From NCBI RefSeq assembly GCF_000508245.1, contig NC_023062.1, positions 571,254-635,253 on the forward strand: 64,000 nucleotides of DNA, read 5' to 3'. Shown one piece after another: positions 36,301 through 46,563 of this stretch; within the stretch, counting starts at the first letter, position 1, and every line of letters starts with the position of its first letter. Position numbers and translations under genes: made by a program. Below the pieces are notes generated by a model that saw only the letters and a program-made list of their open reading frames with translations, was not told where the DNA came from and did not search any database. This stretch comes from Mycoplasma ovis str. Michigan (GTDB lineage: Bacteria; Bacillota_I; Bacilli_A; Mycoplasmatales; Mycoplasmoidaceae).

Positions 36301-36939
36301 GTGGCTCTTAGTATTAAAACTCTTGATGTAGCTTCTGGGGTGTGTGGTAGTTGTATTGGTATTCCTCTAATAGTGACCAAGGGGAATTTCATGGCAACAA
36401 CCACTACACAAGATTCAACAGACCTTTCTAGTTCTCCTTCAAACCCAACAGAAGGACAAGTTTCTCAAGATGATTCAACCAATGTTGTATCAGGAAGCTG
36501 CGGAGTAGTTAATTCACTTACTGGATTAAATTTGGAGAGTTTATTTACAGGACTTCAGATAGAAAAGGATAATTACTACACACTTTCCTGTACAAAAACT
36601 GATAAAAATGGAAACTCAATACTTCCTAATAATTGGACGGGGGTATTTTCCAAAAGCTTTTTTAAAGAGGGAGATGCTTTGAAGGAAGGTGACCAAATTA
36701 ATGTAGCAATGAACGTTACTCCTAAAAATTTAGGAGAAGAACGTCCTAAACACGGTACAGTGATATTTACCGGAAATAAATTTGCATCTCCAATAACTGG
36801 AGAATACAATGGTAAAACTTCATGATCAGGAGAACAAAATAAAGATGAAGAAACAATAATTATTGAAGTTACTTCCCCTAGTTTGCCTGCCCCTCTTAAC
36901 AACCAAATTTATTTGATACCTACTTCAGCAAATACTTAA
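36301..36939 (+). CDS. Family N exported protein (copy N2)
   Basis: 212 residues from a GTG start to TAA. Leader VALSIKTLDVASGVCGSCIG, short Ser/Thr-rich linker, then CGVVNSLTGLNLESLFTGLQ, YTLSCTKTDKNG, LPNNWTGVFSKSFFKEG and a beta-rich tail (VIFTGNKFASPITGEYNG). The linker is shorter than in N1. It starts 102 bases after N1, same strand. One TGA Trp. Function unknown. Confidence 0.73.
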
Positions 36940-37025
36940 AGATAGAACATTTACCCTTCATAAAAAGAGAATAAAAAAAATTAAAAGGCTTAAAAGGTTA
37001 CTTCAATCCTGAATAAATAGTTAGA

Positions 37026-37823
37026 ATGGCTCTCTTCAAAGCAATAGCTTTGGGAGGAAGTGAATTATTGGTGGGTGGTGCTGCTGTTGGAGTGGGTATT
37101 AATAAACACTTCAGTTCTCCACAAATTACACAAGTAGAGGGAGACTCAACTACTCGGGGGGGGCTTTTAGAGCAGAAAATTAAAAAGTTACAAGAGAAAA
37201 TTCAAGAATTAAATAGTTTAAAAGAACAGGTAGAAAATCTTAAACAAGATTTATTAAAAGAAGGGCAACAGCAATCGGAAAGTTTAGCTTCTTTAGAAGA
37301 ACAATTAGCAACATTAAAACAACAAAAGTCTGAGTTAGAGGGGGCTCAAAAACAAATAAAAGAATTATTAGATGGTAAAGAAAAGTTAGAAATTTTAGTT
37401 AAGCAATGAGAGTCACAAGAGCGACAAATTGAAACACTTAGAAAAGATTTAGAGGGAGGCCTACAGGCACAAAAACAAGTCGAAAAAACAAAACAAGAGT
37501 TGGAACAAGAGTTGCAAAGTTTTCAAAAATTCTCAGAACTTTACAACCGATTATTCGGTGGCACAACTTCTAAAGACTCTATCGGCGAGTTGAGACAAAG
37601 AGAAGACTTTATTTTAGGATTAAGTGGTCGAAGGAAAGCTGTGGTTGCAAAATTGAGGAAAAATTTCTCTGCTTCTTTAAATACATTCATTCACGACCTT
37701 AAAACCAGAAGAGACATCAATATGAAAGGCAATGACGAAGACAAACAAAAATTTATGAAACGATTGGAAGAAATATTGGAAGAATGAAAACAAGTGGAAA
37801 GTTCAATTAAGAATAACAAATAA
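37026..37823 (+). CDS. Coiled-coil surface protein K1 (alpha type), poly-G in frame
   Basis: 265 residues, ATG to TAA. Hydrophobic leader MALFKAIALGGSELLVGGAA, a short linker containing a G8 tract (codons 44-46, TTRGGLLEQ), then about 120 residues of coiled coil (EQVENLKQDLLKEGQQQSES) and a folded-looking tail (FSELYNRLFGGTTSKDS, KAVVAKLRKNFSASLNTFIH). TGA at 37407 and 37785 are Trp. K2 starts one base after its stop. Predicted membrane-anchored or exported; function unknown. Confidence 0.75.
37156..37163 (+). repeat. Poly-G tract, G8 (K1)
   Basis: Eight G at codons 44-46 of K1, immediately after the leader. K1 is in frame at this length. Confidence 0.85.
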
Positions 37824-37824
37824 T

Positions 37825-38649
37825 ATGGCTATTTTAAAAGCTTTAAGTTTGGGTTTAAGTGGAGTTTTAGCTGGAGGAGCAGTTATTGGAATTGGAGGTA
37901 AGGTATTGCTGGGAAGCAATCAAACAGTAGTTACAAATAGTTCAGATGAGTTATCCGATCCGACCGAAGAATTAGAAGAAACAACTTACACTATAACCCA
38001 GTTGAAAACTGAGTTGAATGAATTGACTAAACAACAATCTGACAAGAGGAGTGAGTACGATAGGGACTTGGCTTCCAAGCAAGAAGAGTTAGGAAGATTA
38101 AGAGGATTGACAAAGGGTTTCGATGAAACTAAAGAACAACTAAAAACGTTAAGGGGAGAAGGGAGTCAAGATAGTGAAAATGAATGAAACTCAAAAATTA
38201 AACAACAAAAAACTGAATTGGAAAGAATTCAGCAAGATAAAAGAGCTTCTTTAGAAGCGAAGAATCAAGCTGAAAAATACAATCGAGAGTCAAGTACAAG
38301 ATTAGAACAAATGAAAAGATTTGAAAAAGTTTTTAACGAATTTTTGGAGGAAAATATTTCTGAAGATCAAATTAAAGACGTTGAGCAATACAAAGAAAGA
38401 TTGTCAAGTATTGCGTTACAACGCAAAGGTAAGATAGATAATTTTTACAAGAGTATTTCCGAGAACTTGGAAAAATTAATTAGGGATTTGAGAACTGGGA
38501 GAGAGGTAAAAGTAACTGAAACAGATGCACAGTGAGATAGACTGTATTTACCAGGATATACATGAAAATTACCTATAGTAGGTTCTCCGCAAGAGGAAGA
38601 GGAGTTTATAAAAACCTTGAAAGATATATTTGAAAAATTGAAAAAATAA
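37825..38649 (+). CDS. Coiled-coil surface protein K2 (beta type)
   Basis: 274 residues, ATG to TAA. Leader MAILKALSLGLSGVLAGGAV, then coiled coil (TQLKTELNELTKQQSDKRSE) and a tail with RLYLPGYTWKLPIVGSPQEE and FIKTLKDIFEKLKK. Shares leader and tail with K4 and the tail with K10. No poly-G. It starts one base after K1, so the pair should be cotranscribed and probably translationally linked. TGA at 38185 and elsewhere are Trp. Confidence 0.75.
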
Positions 38650-38802
38650 GTAATTCTTTTAAAAGTACAAATAACTGCAGAAATTAATTAGAGAAGAAAT
38701 AATAATTATTTGGTTTGTTTCTATTTTTTTAACTCTTTCGCGCAAAACATAAAATTAAGGTAATTAAGTAATTTTGTTTAAACACCTAAATAAATAGTTG
38801 GA

Positions 38803-39573
38803 ATGGCTTTTTTAAAGGCGATAATCTTGGGAGGAAGTGGGTTAGTGTTAGGTGGTACTGTGGTTGGAGTTGGTGTTAATCAACACTTAACCTCTCGACG
38901 AATTACATCCGCAACCGAAGATTTAACTGTTCGGGGGGGGCATTTAGAACAACAATTACAAGAAAAAACTAAAGAAGTAGACAGGTTAAAAGAGGAGGTA
39001 GAGAGACGTAAGGGAGAATTATTAAGTGAAAAGGAGCAACAAGCTGGAGAACTAACAACTTTAGAACAACAACTAGAAGTATTAAGACAACAGAAGTCTG
39101 AGTTAGAGAACGCTAAAACACAAATACAAAACTTATTAAATAGTAAAGATAATTTAGACGCTTTAAATAGACAATACGAGGAACAAGAAAAACTGATTTC
39201 AACACTTAAGGCAGGACTAGAAGCTGACTTGAAAGAAAAAACACAAGTTGAGGGAGCTAAGAGAGACTTAGGTCAGGAATTACAACAATTTAAAGATTTT
39301 GAAGAACTATATAGCAGGTTATTTGGTAAAGTACCATCTAAAGAGGCTATCAATGCGTTGAAGAGAGACGAGGACGCAATTTTGGGATCGGGGCAATTCA
39401 AGAAAACAGTAGTTACAAGATTGAGACGTAGTTTCTTCGATACATTGGACGCGTTTATCAGTGACCTAAAAAACGGAAGATATCTGAAAGTAGGAGTAAA
39501 AGAGGGTGACGAACAAAAATTTATAAAACAGTTAGAAGAGAAAAAAGCAGAATGAATGAAAGATAGTAAATAA
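38803..39573 (+). CDS. Coiled-coil surface protein K3 (alpha type), poly-G in frame
   Basis: 256 residues, ATG to TAA. Near-copy of K1 in plan: leader MAFLKAIILGGSGLVLGGTV, G8 at codons 44-46 (TVRGGHLEQQ), long coiled coil, tail FEELYSRLFGKVPSKEA and KTVVTRLRRSFFDTLDAFIS. One TGA Trp near the end. K4 starts one base after its stop. The tract position is identical to K1, showing the tract was duplicated with the gene. Confidence 0.76.
38933..38940 (+). repeat. Poly-G tract, G8 (K3)
   Basis: Eight G at codons 44-46 of K3, same place as in K1. The gene is in frame. Confidence 0.85.
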
Positions 39574-39574
39574 T

Positions 39575-40408
39575 ATGGCCATTTTGAAAGCTTTAAGTTT
39601 AGGCTTAAGTGGAGTTCTGGCTGGAGGAGTTGCAATTGGAGCTGGAGGTAAATTGTTGCTTGGGAGCGGTTCAGAATTGACTACAGGAAATCAAATTCAG
39701 TTATCCGATCGCACTGCAGAGTTAGAAGAACAATCTAACACTATAACTCAATTGCAGAATGAGTTGGATAAATTAATTCAACAAAAGTCTGAAAATGAGG
39801 ATAATTACAACAAGGATTTGTCTTCCAGACAAGATGAGTTAAAAAAATTAAGAGAATCGACATCAACAGAAGACTTAAGCGCAACTAAGAAACAACTAGA
39901 AGATCTGAAGAGAACATATGACCAAAATAGTGAGGATGCATTGAACTTAAAAATTAGTGGAATAAAAGCTGAGCTAGAAAAAATTCAACAAAATAAAAAA
40001 ACTTATTTGGAAGAAAAGAACCAAGCTCAAAAAGAACACAAGGAATTAAGTGAAAAATTAGAACAGATGAAGAGATTGGAGAAAATCTTTAAAGAATTTT
40101 TAAAAGATAGTTCCACTGGAGATCAGATTAAAAGCATTGAAGAATACAAAGCAAAATTATTAAGCGTGATAACACGACAAAGAGAAGAAATAAGTGCTTT
40201 TCGAAAGGATATTTCAGACAATTTGGCAAGATTATTTGATGAACTTCGTTCTGGAAAAGAAGTCAAAGTAATTGAAGCAGATTTAGATAGAAGTAGGCTA
40301 TACATATCAGGATATAAATACAAAGTACCCATAGTAGGTTCTACAAAAGAGGAAGAAGAGTTTATAAAAACCTTGACAGATGTATTTGAACAATTGAAAA
40401 ATAAATAA
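39575..40408 (+). CDS. Coiled-coil surface protein K4 (beta type)
   Basis: 277 residues, ATG to TAA, with no TGA codon. Leader MAILKALSLGLSGVLAGGVA almost identical to K2, coiled coil over residues 50-170, then EKIFKEFLKDSSTGDQIKSI and the beta tail SGYKYKVPIVGSTKEEEEFI. K3-K4 look like a tandem duplicate of K1-K2. Function unknown. Confidence 0.77.
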   Translation: MAILKALSLGLSGVLAGGVAIGAGGKLLLGSGSELTTGNQIQLSDRTAELEEQSNTITQLQNELDKLIQQKSENEDNYNKDLSSRQDELKKLRESTSTEDLSATKKQLEDLKRTYDQNSEDALNLKISGIKAELEKIQQNKKTYLEEKNQAQKEHKELSEKLEQMKRLEKIFKEFLKDSSTGDQIKSIEEYKAKLLSVITRQREEISAFRKDISDNLARLFDELRSGKEVKVIEADLDRSRLYISGYKYKVPIVGSTKEEEEFIKTLTDVFEQLKNK

Positions 40409-40851
40409 TTCTTTTAAAAGTTCTAATCTTAAGGGTTTCGAAATATAATACCTAAATTAATTTCTCTACCACTCTTTGGTTACATAATTGAGAAATTGAA
40501 ATTGATTCAAGTTACAAGAATTAGAGATTGTTTCTTTTAACTTAGACAATTAAATTATTTTGGAATTAATGTTGGGAGATGGGAATTATAAAAACCCAAT
40601 GAATATTCTCTTGAAAAATCTAGAATCTAAGGAAACACATTATCCGTCAATCAGAGAGGGGTACATTTTTTTATAGACTAACCACTTTAAAAATTTTTCA
40701 AAAATTATTAGATTTTTGTCTCTTTTGGAAGAAACCAAATTTTTTGATGAAAAAATTTCAGTAAGCCTTTATTGGATATAAAATTAAGGTTTTTTATAAA
40801 GCTTTCAACTGAGGTACAATAACTGGATAGCTAAACTAACTAAATTCTATA
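40409..40851. other. 443-base intergenic region
   Basis: No reading frame of note on either strand. The sequence is very AT-rich. GGATATAAAATTAAGG at about 40776-40791 resembles a promoter -10 region and shares ATAAAATTAAGG with the gap before K3 (about 38748), so it is probably part of the promoter for the gene at 40852. Confidence 0.35.
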
Positions 40852-41427
40852 ATGGCTATTTCAAGGTTAGGGAGACATTTATTAATTGCATTAGGTCTAG
40901 GTGGCGTTGTTTCGGGAATTACTGCAACTGCGATTTCTTTCTCTCCAGCGGGTGGGGCAGTAGCTAGCTCGAAAGAAGTAACATACGAAACAAAGACATG
41001 TTATAGTTTGTTTTCTAGTGTAGCGGATGGTGGTTTCATGTATGTCTGCCCGCCCCCTCAGGAAAAAGATAATCCTCTATTTTGACTTGAATGATGAGGG
41101 AAAGAGTGACAACGACGTGACATGATGCAAGTTAAATCAATAACGACAAGCAAACAAGAAAGAAAACTTACAGTTACAATAACTCCTAACAATGGAACTG
41201 GAACTAAAGAAATAAATATGAATATTGGGGGAATAAATACATGAGACGTAATTCTTGGATTTGATAGTGATAAATTAACACAATTGGATAATCAAGATCT
41301 CTCTACAATTTGTAAGTTTGAGACAGCAACGGGAGGTTCTCACAGGCCTAAATTAACTTGTGGTGATTATAAACAAGAATTAAAAGTTATAAAAACAATT
41401 AAAATTCCCCAAACTCAGGCTAAATAA
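40852..41427 (+). CDS. Family M exported protein (copy M1)
   Basis: 191 residues, ATG to TAA, with at least five TGA Trp codons. Leader RHLLIALGLGGVVSGITATA, then KTCYSLFSSVADGGFMYVCP, a Trp-rich stretch (FWLEWWGKEWQRRDMM), and a beta-type tail with CKFETATGG and LTCGDYKQELKV. The cysteine pairs suggest an extracellular disulfide-bonded domain. M2 at 42137 shares the leader layout and the TCY...C motif. Function unknown. Confidence 0.68.
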
Positions 41428-41625
41428 TTAAATTGTTAAGGAATCGAAGTCAGGTAATTGTGAAATAATTTCAGATATCGTTGGTTTGCAGTATATGATA
41501 CGAGACCTTGTGCTAGATAGTTTCTGGTGTCTATTTGCATTTTCCGCCCTAACTGAATAGATATATTCATAGAAATTTTTTAGAGAAAGAAAAAATACAT
41601 TAACTACTAAAACGAAAGTTGACAA
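41428..41625 (-). CDS. Possible small membrane protein
   Basis: About 65 residues from a TTG start, ending TAA directly next to the stop of M1 (convergent). It has one hydrophobic segment (STFVLVVNVFFLSL) and a basic/polar tail (RHQKLSSTRSRIIYCKPTIS). No homologue recognised and no copy elsewhere in the window. It may be chance in an otherwise empty stretch. Confidence 0.25.
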   Translation of the reverse strand: MSTFVLVVNVFFLSLKNFYEYIYSVRAENANRHQKLSSTRSRIIYCKPTISEIISQLPDFDSLTI

Positions 41626-41859
41626 GAAAATGACAACTTCTCCTGTAGTTTCAGAAAAAAATAATGAAAATTATAAAAAATAGTTTTGTTGAAAGTAGAT
41701 TGGAGTCTGAGATGAATGGCGAAAGGAAAAAAGGGACTTAATTAGCAGGTGGTAAAAATTTAGGATAGTTAAAATTATTTTTTTCGCCACAAAAGGCAAA
41801 ATTATATCTGTATCCATTGTACATCGCTCTTTAAACTCTTTTTTATTGATTCATTAACA

Positions 41860-42058
41860 ATGTCTATTAGTCGCAATGCGCTTGTGTGGTTTCTGGGATT
41901 GTAGGAAGTTTTTCGAGTATCCTTTTGATACTGAGGCAACATTGAGTTTCTGCCGATACAGTTTTATGCGCTTCAAGGAAAAAATATATCATAGAAAGAT
42001 AAATTTATAGAAGAATTAAAAAAATTGTTTGAATCCTTGAAAGAAAAAGAAAGTTAAA
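41860..42058 (+). pseudogene. Decayed fragment joining a family M start to a beta-K tail
   Basis: ATG at 41860 begins MSISRNALVWFLGL, like the M1 leader (MAISRLGRHLLIALGL), but hits TAG after 14 codons. At about 42000-42058 the sequence reads DKFIEELKKLFESLKEKES and TAA, which is the end of K2/K4/K10 (FIKTL..IFE.LK). The sequence between is not coding. I read it as the scar of deletions that fused two decayed paralogues. The stretch 41626-41859 upstream holds nothing recognisable. Confidence 0.4.
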
Positions 42059-42136
42059 GTTCTAAAAGAGTCTGTTTTTAAGGGGACTACAAATAATTAA
42101 GACTTCGTCAATTGTACAATTAGAAAAATTAGTTAA

Positions 42137-42703
42137 ATGAGCTTTTTAGGATTATCTAAATTTGCTGTTTTTGCTTTGTCTGGAGTTTCAATTGCAACTC
42201 CAATTGCTTTTTCGAAATCAGCTTCTAATTCCTATAGTGTTTTAGCTGAGTTTTTGCCAGACAAGACATGTTATGAGTTTGAAATTGAATCAAATACCTC
42301 TGAAAGATTAATGGCTTGCACAAATAATAATTATTATTTATACGATATAGAACAAAATAAAATTCTGGAATTAAAAGATTTAAAAGCTTAAGGAGAAAGA
42401 AAGGTTTTGGCAACTATTACAGAAAGTGGGGAAACTAAAGCTTTCACCATTGCAAGCCCAATCTTGGCAGAGTTCCCAAATAATTTATCTCTCAAATTAG
42501 AAGCAGTTGATGAGGATGGATTTCCGAGTTCTTGAGGGGAGAAGAATTATTGTTTTCTCTCTGAATCTCCTAAAGATAGAGGTTATCCAGAAGACCAAGA
42601 GGATGAAGAATATAAAAGGGATAATGTGCAAGTGAAAAGATCTACAAGTATCGAATGTAGAATCTATTGCGCTAAATCCCCTCCAATAACAATTAATCTC
42701 TAA
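42137..42703 (+). pseudogene. Family M exported protein, interrupted by one TAA (copy M2)
   Basis: A 188-codon frame from ATG with a single TAA at 42389-42391. First part: leader MSFLGLSKFAVFALSGVSIA, then DKTCYEFEIESNTSERLMAC. After the stop, the same frame continues: ERKVLATITESGETKAFTIA, LKLEAVDEDGFPSSW, NYCFLSESPK, a charged stretch and CRIYCAKSP. Total length and motif order match M1. Without the stop it would be intact, so it is either recently inactivated or a short secreted form. Confidence 0.6.
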
Positions 42704-42906
42704 AAGTTAAGTATTAGTTTTTAAGCTACCCCGAAGGACTTTAATTTTTAACTTAATAGTCAAAAATTCTTATTTACAAGCCGTAAATGGTTGTTATAAA
42801 AAAATACTTAATTAGAATTGATGAGGGACAATTTGTTCTTAGCTCTAAGGAGCAGAACAATTGACCTTCTTTCTAAAACACTCAACTCTGACTGCATATT
42901 AAATAC

Positions 42907-43958
42907 TTGAGATCTAAGACTAAGTTATTTTTATGAGGATTGGCTTTTATTACTGTATCAGGAGGTATTTCAGCACTCACTTTAAGTAATAGTGTCGGGA
43001 CATTCCAAGAATATAAAGGAATTCCTTTATCTACAAAAATGAGAACAGTTAGCAAATCACAAGTTTTAGATGAAAATAAGAAACTGGAAATTCAGACAAT
43101 ATCTCCAAATGCAGAGAAACTAACTCCTTACACTAGTCTTCCTGATATTAAGTTATATTTCAATGGTAATGATTCAGAGAAATTAGAAGTATCTCCACCT
43201 AAAGGAGAAGAAGACTCTGAAAAAACAATTGAACAAGTAAAGGGAGAAATAACAATTTCAGAGAAAGTTGAGGAAATAAATAACCTATTGCTGAAAAAAT
43301 ATCAATCTATTCTCGAGAAGGGGGGGGCAAAGGTCTAAAAAAACATCAAACCAATATTCAAGAAGTCCGAAGAAAAATTACAAAGGGAGTTGCAAAGAGG
43401 GGAAAAGATGAAGATATAATTCACTCTCTTGATCCAAAAGAAAGACACAGTTTACAAAAGATTTATAAGCTCCACAGAACACTTTCCAATGAGAGAAATA
43501 AACTTTTGAAAAACTTAAGTTCTGTTTCTAAAGGGGACAATGAGTCTAAAGAAAATAAAGTAAAAGACAAAAAATCTCCTGTTCCCGAAAATCTTTCCTC
43601 GGCCCTAAAACAAATTAATTGAGGAAATAAGCAAATTAAGCTAACTAAGGAAGGGAATGTTACACAAAGTTCTTATCAAAATGATTGGGGAGCATGAAAA
43701 GATAATCCTTACAGCAAGTTTTATGTGAAACAAGAGGATTTTGAGAAAGCTTTAGACGAGATAAATCAATCATCCAAGGAATTTCGCCCAAAAAGAAAAG
43801 AAGTTGATGAAAAGATTGCTAAATTACATTTCAAAGGGACAAAAGAAGAAGAGGCCTTGAAATATGACAAATGATTAATAGAACAAAAACTAAAGCATCT
43901 TAAACATCCTATTGAATTTCAAATAGCTAAAAAGTTATTAGAAAAAATTAAAAAATAA
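42907..43958 (+). CDS. Family L exported coiled-coil protein, poly-G currently out of frame
   Basis: TTG start at 42907 gives the leader MRSKTKLFLWGLAFITVSGG and runs in frame to a G8 tract at 43320-43327, then stops at 43336-43338 (EKGGAKV, stop). One more G would join it to a second open frame that runs to TAA at 43956-43958 with HSLDPKERHSLQKIYKLHRT, NDWGAWKDNPYSKFYVKQED and EFQIAKKLLEKIKK. That second half matches the family L copy at 63152-64000. The full protein would be about 350 residues. Presently switched off beyond residue 143. Confidence 0.7.
43320..43327 (+). repeat. Poly-G tract, G8, leaving the family L gene out of frame
   Basis: Eight G at codon 138 of the family L gene. Nine G (or six) would restore the frame into the downstream half; eight gives a stop four codons later. 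Confidence 0.8.
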
Positions 43959-44346
43959 ATATTTGGTATATTTCTTAAAAGATCTTTCTAAAAGATATCG
44001 ATTATCGAATTTTCCCAAAAAGCATTGAAAAATTGAGGAAAAGTTTATTTACAGGTCTTTAAATACCATTTAACATTGATTTTGAGTATTTTCAATAATT
44101 TATATTTAGCGACTACCTTTTATATTTTTGGACTCAATTTCTCTAGTATCTCTTTATTGCTAGGTGAAAAATTAATTTGGAAATTAAAGAACAGAAGAAA
44201 TTATTTTTAAGAACATTTCAATAATTTTTTATTCAAATTGGAGCCATATTCAACAGAACAAGAAAAGTCCATGAGTTTAATAATTCTAGGCTCTTTTACT
44301 TCCGTAAATTCCCTATAATCTTCCTTTTCTTTGGAAATCTCAAAAT

Positions 44347-44973
44347 CTAATATTGTTGTTCTTCCCGCATTTCAGTATCGTTTTTCGGAATTAAAGGTAA
44401 TTTCATAATTCCAACAGAAGCAACTACAGTGCCAAATAATGTCTTTTTAAAGAAAGACAAAAATAGTTGTCTTTCATTTTGATTTTTTAGAGAATCATTA
44501 TTTTCATAGTATTAGCTTCAAGTTTTTTTCTTGGTATATATTTCATTTATTGTTTCTTCTGCTATCTCTCATATTTTCATTCAATCTTGTCTATTTAATT
44601 TATCTGTATTGAAATTTGTTTTACACCTTCAATCGTTATTTATGTTTATTAATGCACGTGTTAAGCGGAAAATATAAAGTTTACGAAATTTTTGAGATAT
44701 TTCTCTTAGCGTTTTATTCATTATTTCTTCCAATTCTTTTGCACAAGGAAATTCAGGTATTTCTTTTAATTCTTCATATGCTTCTTTATGTTCTTCTCAA
44801 CTTTCATAAAAGCTTTTTATATTTCATTTTTTTTCTCATTTTTTTATCATGTTTAAGCTACTTTTTAGATGTTCAAGAGTTTCGCTATCTGAATCTTTAA
44901 TTCAATTTTTTAAGTTTTGAAATATCATTTGTTTATTAATTTTTTTAGGTAGAGAGTTTTTTACTTTATTCAT
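44347..44973 (-). pseudogene. Decayed Lys/Trp-rich hypothetical gene
   Basis: ATG at 44973 opens 153 codons to TAA at 44512, then the same frame continues 54 codons to TAG at 44347. Reading: MNKVKNSLPKKINKQMIFQN, WEKKWNIKSFYESWEEHKEA, RLTRALININNDWRCKTNFN, then after the stop FFKKTLFGTVVASVGIMKLP. Codon use is more AT-rich than in its neighbours (mostly AAA, ATA, AAT). There is no leader. It could be a live 153-residue gene with the rest coincidental. No match recognised. Confidence 0.4.
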
Positions 44974-45590
44974 TTTTTAGAAGTTATTCTTTTTTACTTA
45001 ATTCATTTGCCACTTCACTAACTTCGGGTCCATAATTGTTACCATTGGAATAATCTTTTTCATCTAAAAAATAACCTAGTTTTTTTCATTCAATACTTTT
45101 CAAAACTTATCGTTTGTTTTTTCTAATTCTCTTATTAACTTGAGTGTTATTTCTTCGTTATTACTTAGATTGTCCTAAAACTTTACTGTTGTAGTTTCAA
45201 ATAATATTTAAAAATTCCAATGTAACGCAGGTGATTAACAAGGTCCACTCCTGTTTTCACTTGTGTATCTTTTTTTCTTATCTTAATTGGAATTTCATTT
45301 GATTTCTTTCTTCAAATGAGTATTAATGAATACTCACAGATAGTCTCTTTCAATTTTTTAAAGTTCTATCGGTCGTAAATCTATACGATACAACTTTTGG
45401 TTTTCCATTTCTTTTTTTGTTTTGGTTGAACTCTGTTCAAGTTTTTAAGCATTTGATACAAAATGCTATTGATATATCGACTTACAATTTAAAAATAATT
45501 GGACAAGTAGATTGCCAAAACCATGTTTTCCTATATCATTCTCCTACTTGTAAGTTTTTTAAACTTGCTTTCTAAAAGAAGTAGTTAATT
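44974..45590. other. 617-base degenerate region without an intact gene
   Basis: Short frames on the minus strand look like gene debris (for example SNNEEITLKLIRELEKTNDK near 45150) but are broken by several stops and shifts. No element, repeat or RNA gene is recognisable. The stretch 43959-44346 just before the decayed gene is likewise empty. Confidence 0.35.
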
Positions 45591-46325
45591 ATGCCTATAA
45601 GTCCAAGCAAACTTGCTTTAGTTGCTGGAATTTGGGGAGGATGTTCGGGTATTCCGTGACTTCTAAGACAACAATAAGGTTCTACTAATGATAAGCCTAT
45701 AGTTCAAGTAACTCAACAGCCTACTCCATCTTTAGATTCTCGTGAGGAACACATTACTTCTGGAGAATCACTTCCAGAATCTCCTATAAAAGATCCACAA
45801 GAAGTTCCTCCCGAGGATGAACCTGAAATGGCTCCTCATGTTCCTGTGGTACCAGAAGTAAAAGAAATGAGTGGTAATTGCGAAATAATAAAAGCCAAGG
45901 CTAGCTTTGATGGCGATGCAGGTAGCACAGAAAATGAAAAAACATTGGGAGACGCAATCTGAAATGCCGGTCAAGAAATAGACCATTATCTTTCGGTAAT
46001 TTGCAAAAAAACAAATGAAGGGGAAGATTCTAAGTTTCCTAGTGATTGGGCAGGTTCATTCCCGAATAATCTTTTCCCAAGAAGAGAGACATTAACTGCG
46101 GGGAATAAGCTTGATATAAAAATGCAAGTTACGACAGGAGAAGAAAATTCAGGAGATTATAGAAAAATAGTTTTTACGGGTAAAGCATTTGAATCTGATA
46201 TTGAGGGAGAGTGAGAGGGAGAAGTGCAAATGGTAGGGGATAAATTTGACAAACCGGTTAATGTGGTGAATATAACTAAGCCAACAAGTTCTCTCAATAA
46301 AATTTTTGTCAGTCAATTGGTATAA
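45591..46325 (+). pseudogene. Family N exported protein, interrupted by one TAA (copy N3)
   Basis: ATG at 45591 opens a 244-codon frame with one TAA at 45675-45677 (codon 29), just after the leader MPISPSKLALVAGIWGGCSG. The frame then continues unbroken: CEIIKAKASFDGD, YLSVICKKTNEGED, FPSDWAGSFPNNLFPRRE, IVFTGKAFESDIEGEWEGE. This is the N1/N2 pattern. The stop is probably CAA to TAA. As it stands, only the leader peptide would be made. Confidence 0.62.
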
Positions 46326-46483
46326 ATCGCTTTTTGGAAAAGAGAATTAAGCAATTGTTTCCAATGAACTAACGAATTTATCTAAAAAATAAAAATAAGC
46401 AGAAATAATTGTGAAAGGAATAACAAGAGACTTTAAGAGAAATTAGAATAATGAGTCTTAGATAACTAAAAGTGCCAATGCAT

Positions 46484-46497
46484 GCGAATAAAATAAA
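46484..46497 (+). promoter_or_regulatory. Conserved TGCAAATAAAATAA-like element upstream of K5
   Basis: TGCGAATAAAATAA, 66 bases before the K5 ATG. Similar 14-base sequences precede K12, K14 and K16 at comparable distance. The AAATAAAAT core could be an extended -10 box. Conservation may also simply reflect cassette duplication. Confidence 0.4.
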
Positions 46498-46563
46498 TCT
46501 AATTAATTCGATTTAGCGAAAAAGGGTCATTAAAAGTTTGAAAATAAAAATAATTAGATAATT

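Noticed and set aside
44616-44900. A 94-codon hydrophobic plus-strand frame that looks like a membrane protein
   Set aside because: It is antisense to the Lys-rich minus-strand frame at 44347-44973; Lys codons (AAA) read backwards give Phe, which explains the hydrophobicity.
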